Assembly (NCBI GenBank): GCA_029961685.1
Contig: JARWKL010000010.1
Span: 27,192,067 to 27,256,066 of the forward strand
Origin: Aristolochia californica
Lineage: Eukaryota; Streptophyta; Magnoliopsida; Piperales; Aristolochiaceae
Direction: 5' to 3'
DNA length: 64,000 bases
Of the stretch, positions 55,761 through 64,000 are shown piece by piece. Below the pieces are notes generated by a model. The model had not been told where the DNA came from and did not search any database. It was given only the letters and a program-made list of their open reading frames with translations. Position 1 is the stretch's first letter; the number at the start of each line of letters is the position of its first letter. A program made the position numbers and the translations under genes.

Positions 55761-57320
55761 TTTGGTATCCGTTCCTTGTATGCTATGAAAATCTTAAACT
55801 AACCAAGAGAGATTGTTGATAATAAGGTGAGGCTGGACATGTAAAATGAAGAAAAGCCCTAATGGAATCATAACCCGGAGAAACAGAACCGGAAAGAAAT
55901 CTCTTCCCTTCTCCCCTTTCCCCTCTCTCAATACAAACCTGAGATTCCTATGAATGACTGAAGACTGAATTTGCAGTTGATTCCTGAAGGCACCCATTTT
56001 TTGCTTCCATTTATATTAGTTTGATTGTGTCATTTACCCATTTTTAGCTTTCATTTTTATTATTTTGATTGTGTCATTTTTCGTATTTGCTCAGAATCCA
56101 TTTTGTTTTTGTGCAAAACAACTGGTTCTCTGGTTTTTATCTCTCCTTAGTTGGGTAATATACATTGACAGCTGTGGTGCTTATGGTTTGATTTCAGTTT
56201 CGGTTCTGTGCACTTTACTTTTTCTCTGTAAATAGTCCTTTGTGGTCTGTTCAATGTAAGCAGTACTTATCCTACCTTTTATTTAGCCGAAGAAATCTGT
56301 TTCCTAAATTTGAAAATTGAAGTCCCACTTTCAAGCCATTGATATTTCCATTGATTTTTAATGAATTCTGTGCATCAAATAATCGTTAAAGGTAGTCCTG
56401 AACTAAGGTCTGTAGAGGAAAATGACCTAATGACAGGTCTAACATTGATTACAAAGAGTGTCTGTCCTGTAAATAAACATGCTTTTGAACTTCCTATGTG
56501 ACACCTTATATTTGGATTTTTTTAATAGAAGATTAAGCTGTTATTGACTGCCTTATATTTGTACTACTTGTGGGCTTATCTTCATGGTAATTGATATATA
56601 CCCATTCCCCACTTCAAACTATACTTTTCTATGCCCATATGTTAACTACAGGATCAGAAAATATTGGAGCTTAAGATGTTTTTCCAAAGGATAACGAGAA
56701 AAAAAGGGTGTTGATATCTTTTTCCAGTAAAATATTTACATGAAGGTTTTTTAAGCTAGTTATGTGTTCTTTGATATCAAAATCGGCTAACGCATAATCG
56801 TGAACAGTTTTAAAAAAAATCTATATATGACAAAGTGTCCAATCCTAGCATTGCTTCTTAATCTGGTAAAGAAGGTTGCTGTTGTAGTGTTTGGTAGTAG
56901 CCATGAAAAAACCTTAGTTAGCTGTGAAACCATGAGTTCAGAGTCTATTGATTTGTAGATTTTACTTGTAGGTGAGAGGAATTGGAGTTATGCCTGAGAC
57001 CTACTGGTTCACACCTTCAATTTAGATAGGTTAGCCTTGAAAGCTTGCTAATAAAATCCTTTCTGGGACTCACTTTCCCATTGTTCTCTTCTCATGTTCC
57101 CAGTTTTCATGTTCTTCTTCTGGTAAGTTTGTTTTAAGTTCTTAAAAGCACTTCAATTTTAGTTGTTTTTGTGTTGTTGTACTGGACTTTGAGGAATTCC
57201 TAATTCCGTTTCCCTCATGTGTGCAGGATAAACTCATTCATTGGGGATCATAAGACTTGGGGAAAAAGTGTTCATTCCTCCTGTTAAGATTTAAGAGAAA
57301 TACTGCCATAGCCACACTCG

Positions 57321-57806
57321 ATGGGAAAGAAAAGGGCATTGGGAGTTGGGTACCTTGTGAATGTAACATCTAAAGACAAATCACTTCCTAAACCGAAAAA
57401 TACAGGCTGTGAAACTAAAAAGATCTTGAATGAAAAAACCAAAACACAAAAGGAAAAGCGACACCATAAAACTGAAGGTAACTCTCATGAACATTCTGTT
57501 TCGGAAAAGAAAAAGACAGGTGATGAAATTGAAGAGATTTTCTCAACGTTGAAGAAGAGAAAGAAACCAGACCAGGGTGAAACTGGTGAAGTGACCAAAG
57601 CTGCATGTATAAAACAGAAGTTGAAAAAGAAGAAAAATAAAGCTAAGCAAGTTACTGCAAAAGAAAGTGGATTTGTTGATCCTCCAAAACCTAGACGAAG
57701 AGCAGAAGATGGACTCGCCATCTATAGTGCAGAGGAACTAGGGATTGGAAAGTCAGATGCTGGGGGCACACCTCTTTGTCCATTTGATTGTGATTGCTGC
57801 TTTTGA
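57321..57806 (+). CDS. DUF1764 family small basic protein
   Basis: A single coding exon of 161 residues. The N-terminal two thirds are lysine-rich and probably disordered, with KKRKKPD and KQKLKKKKNKAK clusters that look like nuclear or nucleolar localisation signals. An EIEEIFSTLKKRKK segment (about residues 70-83) matches the conserved EIDDIF element of the family. The C-terminus carries the DUF1764 signature: GFVDPPKPRRRAEDGLAIYS, then EELGIG, then DAGGTPLCPFDCDCCF at the very end. The function is unknown. The start is chosen because MGKKRALGVG follows the acceptor at 57226 closely and no longer frame exists. The length fits the family and there are no defects. Confidence 0.93.
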   Translation: MGKKRALGVGYLVNVTSKDKSLPKPKNTGCETKKILNEKTKTQKEKRHHKTEGNSHEHSVSEKKKTGDEIEEIFSTLKKRKKPDQGETGEVTKAACIKQKLKKKKNKAKQVTAKESGFVDPPKPRRRAEDGLAIYSAEELGIGKSDAGGTPLCPFDCDCCF

Positions 57807-61061
<3,255 letters not shown>

Positions 61062-64000
61062 TTAATGAACAACTTCCTTCAGAGAGAGGACATCATCACG
61101 CGGATGAGCTTCTTTAACCAAGACTTGTATCTCATCTCCAACTTGTGTTCCCACTGATACAAATGCAGATGCCTGAATTCCAACCTGCAAAGTAATTTAT
61201 TCACCACGTCTCAAGATTCAGTGAATATGTTTCAATATTTTGATGGATCAAATTATGTCCTTGAGTCCAATGTCCATAAACACCAAATTAAGGTCATTAG
61301 ATCTCTACCTCAACTAAAAGTAAGGCAGCAATACGATCTTTGATAAACCTTAAAATCAAGGCATGAAACTTCTTTTCCTTGGGCTGTCTCCTTAAATATT
61401 CCAGTAGCCAATACCTTAAACTACTGCTACTAAGCTTTCTAACAACCCTGATATGCATGTTTACAAGTGATGCAATTCCTTCCAACTGACCAGCAGTGAA
61501 GGGTAGAGAATCTCCTCTTAGAAAAGCTTTAACCTGTAAAATCACCTGCCCCCGTGAAAAAAGAACTTTGCTGCATACTCGATAATAATACAGTATGGCT
61601 TCAAACTGCCATAAAAGACAACCAATCTAAAAGAAGGAAAGCAAGTGAAGAAAGGACCTGATAATGAGCAAGAAGATCCATATAGCGACGGATGGGAGAA
61701 GTAAACTGCACATAACCAGGAAGCCCTAGAACTCCATGACGCATGGGCTTCCTACAATCGATTTCTGCTGCACGCATTAGTTTAACAAGAGCAGTACTCC
61801 TAACTGGTCCTTCAGGAAGATGAGCATATGCTGAAGAGGGGATGTTTGCTTGAGGCTGCCCTCTGTAGGGTAAAGGAATGTTGTTATATGAACCAAAAGT
61901 GGCCACAGCTTCCCCGCAGAGTATCATCATTTCAGAGACAAGCCGCATTGCAGGGCCTGACTGATCCTCAACATACAGATTGATCAAAGGTTCTTCGTCA
62001 TCTGGATTCGTCACCTTGATGCGTGGTTCAATCATGGCTGTGTCAACCGCACCCTGATTCAAAAGTTTTCTTAACGTCTTTGCTAATAAACAGCAAATCA
62101 GGAGTGTCAAAATGTGTTCTGTGGTTTTAATCATGCTGGATTAACTCTTTAAAAATCCATTAGGAAATATGGGGGGGGGGGGGGGGGAGGAGGGGGGAGA
62201 GGGAAGACTTTTTAAGTGTTTAAGAGGCAAGAGAACTGTTGGAGTAGCAACTAAAACCAAAACCTGCTGGCGTCGCCATTGTAACCGGAGGGCAGCTGCT
62301 TCAGATAAAACTCTCAGTTCAACCTCCTCTTCCAGGTTCAAGTATAGCAATTCCGATGCACTCTCATATGTCAGCATATATGAAGGCCTGATGATCGAGT
62401 TATCTATGGTGTATTCTGCAATGCTACAAACCCCAGGCTGAATCATCACCTGTCTTCCTTCTGAACAGATAATTTAATAAAAGAATTTTTAAATAATAAA
62501 AAATGAAGTTGTTAATATTCACCTGCCATCAGAATGCAGAACAACAGACACAGTGATAGCATTGCAAAGTTTTCCTTGTTGTAAGCTCATTTTTTCCATT
62601 GCAAGCTTTTCCGGGAACATTGGATAGGTGGCAGTAGGCAAGAAAATAGAGGTGCCTCTTCTCATTGCTTCTCTGCATACAAGAGTATACCCAATGAATA
62701 TTCTTTTTAATAGGAAGGCTCATATTGATATCTATCATAATTCAAGGTGTAGATAGCTGCAGGATAAAACAGTAAATCGAGAGCATTAGCAACATAAAGC
62801 AAGAAAAGTTTGAAGATTAGATGTGTATTGATTAAGAAGTTAAAAGGGGTTTTGTTGTATTAATGTCTCCTCAAGAAGTATTTTTCTTCTTTTCAGGCTC
62901 TTCTTCTTCTTCTTCAGCTATGTCCTATTTTTCCTTCTCAAAAGTTGAATTATCACATTCCCCAAAAAGAAAAGGAAAAAAACTTTTCAGTTAATAATAA
63001 TGAACTTGTCTAACATAGGCACTGAAGAAAAGCACCTGTCTATAATGCTTTGAGGCTGAACTAAGCTAGAAGGATCTGCAACATGTATCCAAACTTTAAT
63101 GCGGCCATCTTGTAGCCTGGTTGCACTCAGGGCATCATCGAGCTGCATAGGTTGAGTGCTTATTGAGTGATGTTAGAAGAAATTTAGAGGTACCAGATAT
63201 AGCATTTTAATGGGTATCAGCAACGCATAATAAGTAATATTACCTCATCGGCCTCATCTACATCAATTGCATATACCTTCAAGAACGTAAGATCTTTCCG
63301 GATTGTCTAATACACAAAGAATTCACATTTAGCAAAAACACGGATACATAATGTTATGAATTAAACGCCCTAATTCCAAACTAACAAGAGCAATAGTAAT
63401 AATTGAGGAAGAAAGAAAAACAAGCAATGAAAATAACAACAAGATTTATACAGGTTCGCCTCAAGGTGAGACTACATCCCGTCTTCCGCCGTAGCAGTAA
63501 TCCACTATAAAGATAAAATAGTTTACAAGAGAAATCGTACACACTTACAGGTATTTTTCTCTAACCTCTCCCGGCCGAAACTAATGATGTTCCTCGGATT
63601 ATAAAACCCTAATAGCGGCGCCCCAAATATAAAGAGGGAACTAGGACAACCGTGATACAAGAGTAAAATTCCCAAACTGCCCTTAATGAAACAGCAGTTA
63701 ATATATCATGGACCTAGCGAGGGCTCCGCCCCCACAACCCCGGGAGGGGGGCGTCCAACCCCCACGGTGACCTTTTCGTGAAGGTCGATCCGCGTACCGA
63801 CTCAGTGTAGGGCGTTGATTAGGCTCTACAACTCAACACATAAAACAAGAAAACATAAATGACCATCTACCTTGTCAAAATCAGGAGACACTGAAAGAAA
63901 TTCTTCTACAGCTGATAAGATCTCTACAGAGTGATCAGTACGGATGTTGAGCTTCAGCAGGTCCAAATTTACATGTACAGGGAAATACCCAATATTTATG
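61062..64000 (-). CDS. RNR1: RNR1-like exoribonuclease II (RNB domain), 3' part
   Basis: 3'-to-5' exoribonuclease of the RNase II/R family, whose plant member RNR1 matures chloroplast and mitochondrial rRNA and mRNA 3' ends. Exons on the minus strand: 64000-63871 (continues outside), 63306-63244, 63142-63036, 62672-62523, 62423-62264, 62053-61658, 61533-61309 and 61184-61062 with stop TAA. All have GT-AG junctions and phases agree. The RNB domain begins TIRKDLTFLKVYAIDVDEAD and ELDDALSATRL supplies the metal-binding Asp cluster. Later come RGTSIFLPTATYPMFPEKLA, RLVSEMMILCGEAVATFGSY and the signature YVQFTSPIRRYMDL. The C-terminus, QVGDEIQVLVKEAHPRDDVL, is S1-like. No defects. The N-terminus and transit peptide are outside the window. 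Confidence 0.95.
62171..62187. repeat. 17-base G homopolymer in an RNR1 intron
   Basis: An uninterrupted G run followed by AGGAGGGGGGAG, in the intron between exons ending 62053 and 62264 (plus coordinates). On the transcribed strand it is a C/T-rich tract about 75 bases downstream of the donor. Confidence 0.9.
63352..63838. mobile_element. Solo LTR in an RNR1 intron
   Basis: 487 bp with TG...CA ends (TGTTATGAATTAAACG ... CTCAACA) and a perfect 5-bp target duplication CATAA (63347-63351 and 63839-63843). It sits in the intron between exons 63871-64000 and 63244-63306. Orientation is ambiguous because both ends read TGTTNAG/A on their own strand. The second copy at 31799-32137 shares its left two thirds. 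A GC-rich segment at about 63715-63820 (with GGGCTCCGCCCCCAC and CCCCGGGAGGGGGGCG) is unique to this copy. No coding sequence is present. Confidence 0.85.

Larger units (their letters stand above)
53424..57320 (+). other. Probable 5' UTR exon and long first intron of the DUF1764 gene
   Basis: A pyrimidine-rich stretch at 53500-53850 ends with CCAGTTATAG and then GTACATCC, a possible donor, and a TGTGCAG acceptor lies at 57220-57226, 94 bases before the DUF1764 start codon. This suggests an untranslated first exon and an intron of about 3.4 kb. The intron contains a CT/CA microsatellite, a 53-bp tandem duplication (54407-54510) and a LINE remnant. The donor choice is a guess. Confidence 0.4.

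Noticed and set aside
62171..62187. An exon frame through the G run (62141-62449, minus)
   Set aside because: The open frame runs past the consensus donor of the 62264-62423 exon into the intron; conserved protein sequence ends at the donor.
63352..63838. A Cassandra-type TRIM carrying a 5S rRNA sequence
   Set aside because: The LTR is of similar size, but I see no 5S-like promoter boxes in it.

Overview
This window is nuclear DNA of a flowering plant, most likely a woody dicot, dominated by nested and decayed LTR retrotransposons with three recognisable host genes. Plant origin is shown by an alpha-expansin with the usual two introns, an organelle-type RNase II (RNR1-like) gene with many short exons, plant Ty1/copia and Ty3/gypsy elements primed by tRNA-iMet or tRNA-Asp, and degenerate CCCTAAA repeats. 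The species cannot be named from sequence alone.

Layout. 1-0.94 kb: copia reverse transcriptase remnant (minus). 0.94-12.9 kb: a gypsy element with only gag and protease (TR-GAG-like, minus), holding a solo copia LTR which itself holds an almost complete copia element (Copia-1, 5285-11078, target duplication ATTTT). 12.9-15.84 kb: AT-rich tandem repeats, degenerate telomere-like repeats, a 63-bp repeat ending in a hairpin, and a 1.4 kb terminal-inverted-repeat element with TAA target duplications. 15.84-19.4 kb: sparse intergenic DNA with a probable tRNA-derived SINE. 19.4-21.4 kb: the alpha-expansin gene (minus). 21.4-25.9 kb: intergenic and promoter DNA with microsatellites. 25.9-28.3 kb: a short internally deleted copia (Copia-4). 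29.1-36.3 kb: a SIRE-type copia with an envelope-like region, broken by other insertions. 36.3-41.4 kb: Copia-2, whose insertion junction was tandemly triplicated as 244-bp units. 43.8-52.4 kb: copia pieces (Copia-3) split by a chromodomain gypsy (45441-51510). 52.4-53.4 kb: a minus-strand copia fragment. 53.4-57.8 kb: a DUF1764 gene with a probable long 5' UTR intron holding a LINE remnant. 61.1-64.0 kb: the 3' half of an RNR1-like exoribonuclease gene (minus) with a solo LTR in one intron.

The host genes act independently: expansin loosens cell walls, RNR1 matures organelle RNA, and the DUF1764 protein is a small lysine-rich protein of unknown role. No operon-like or pathway clustering is visible. 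All the retrotransposon reading frames carry stops or frameshifts. I found no convincing new biological system. The most informative oddities are the triplicated insertion junction, the inverted AT-rich arms around telomere-like DNA, the solo LTR in an essential-type gene, and clusters of GATC-centred motifs next to copia coding regions.
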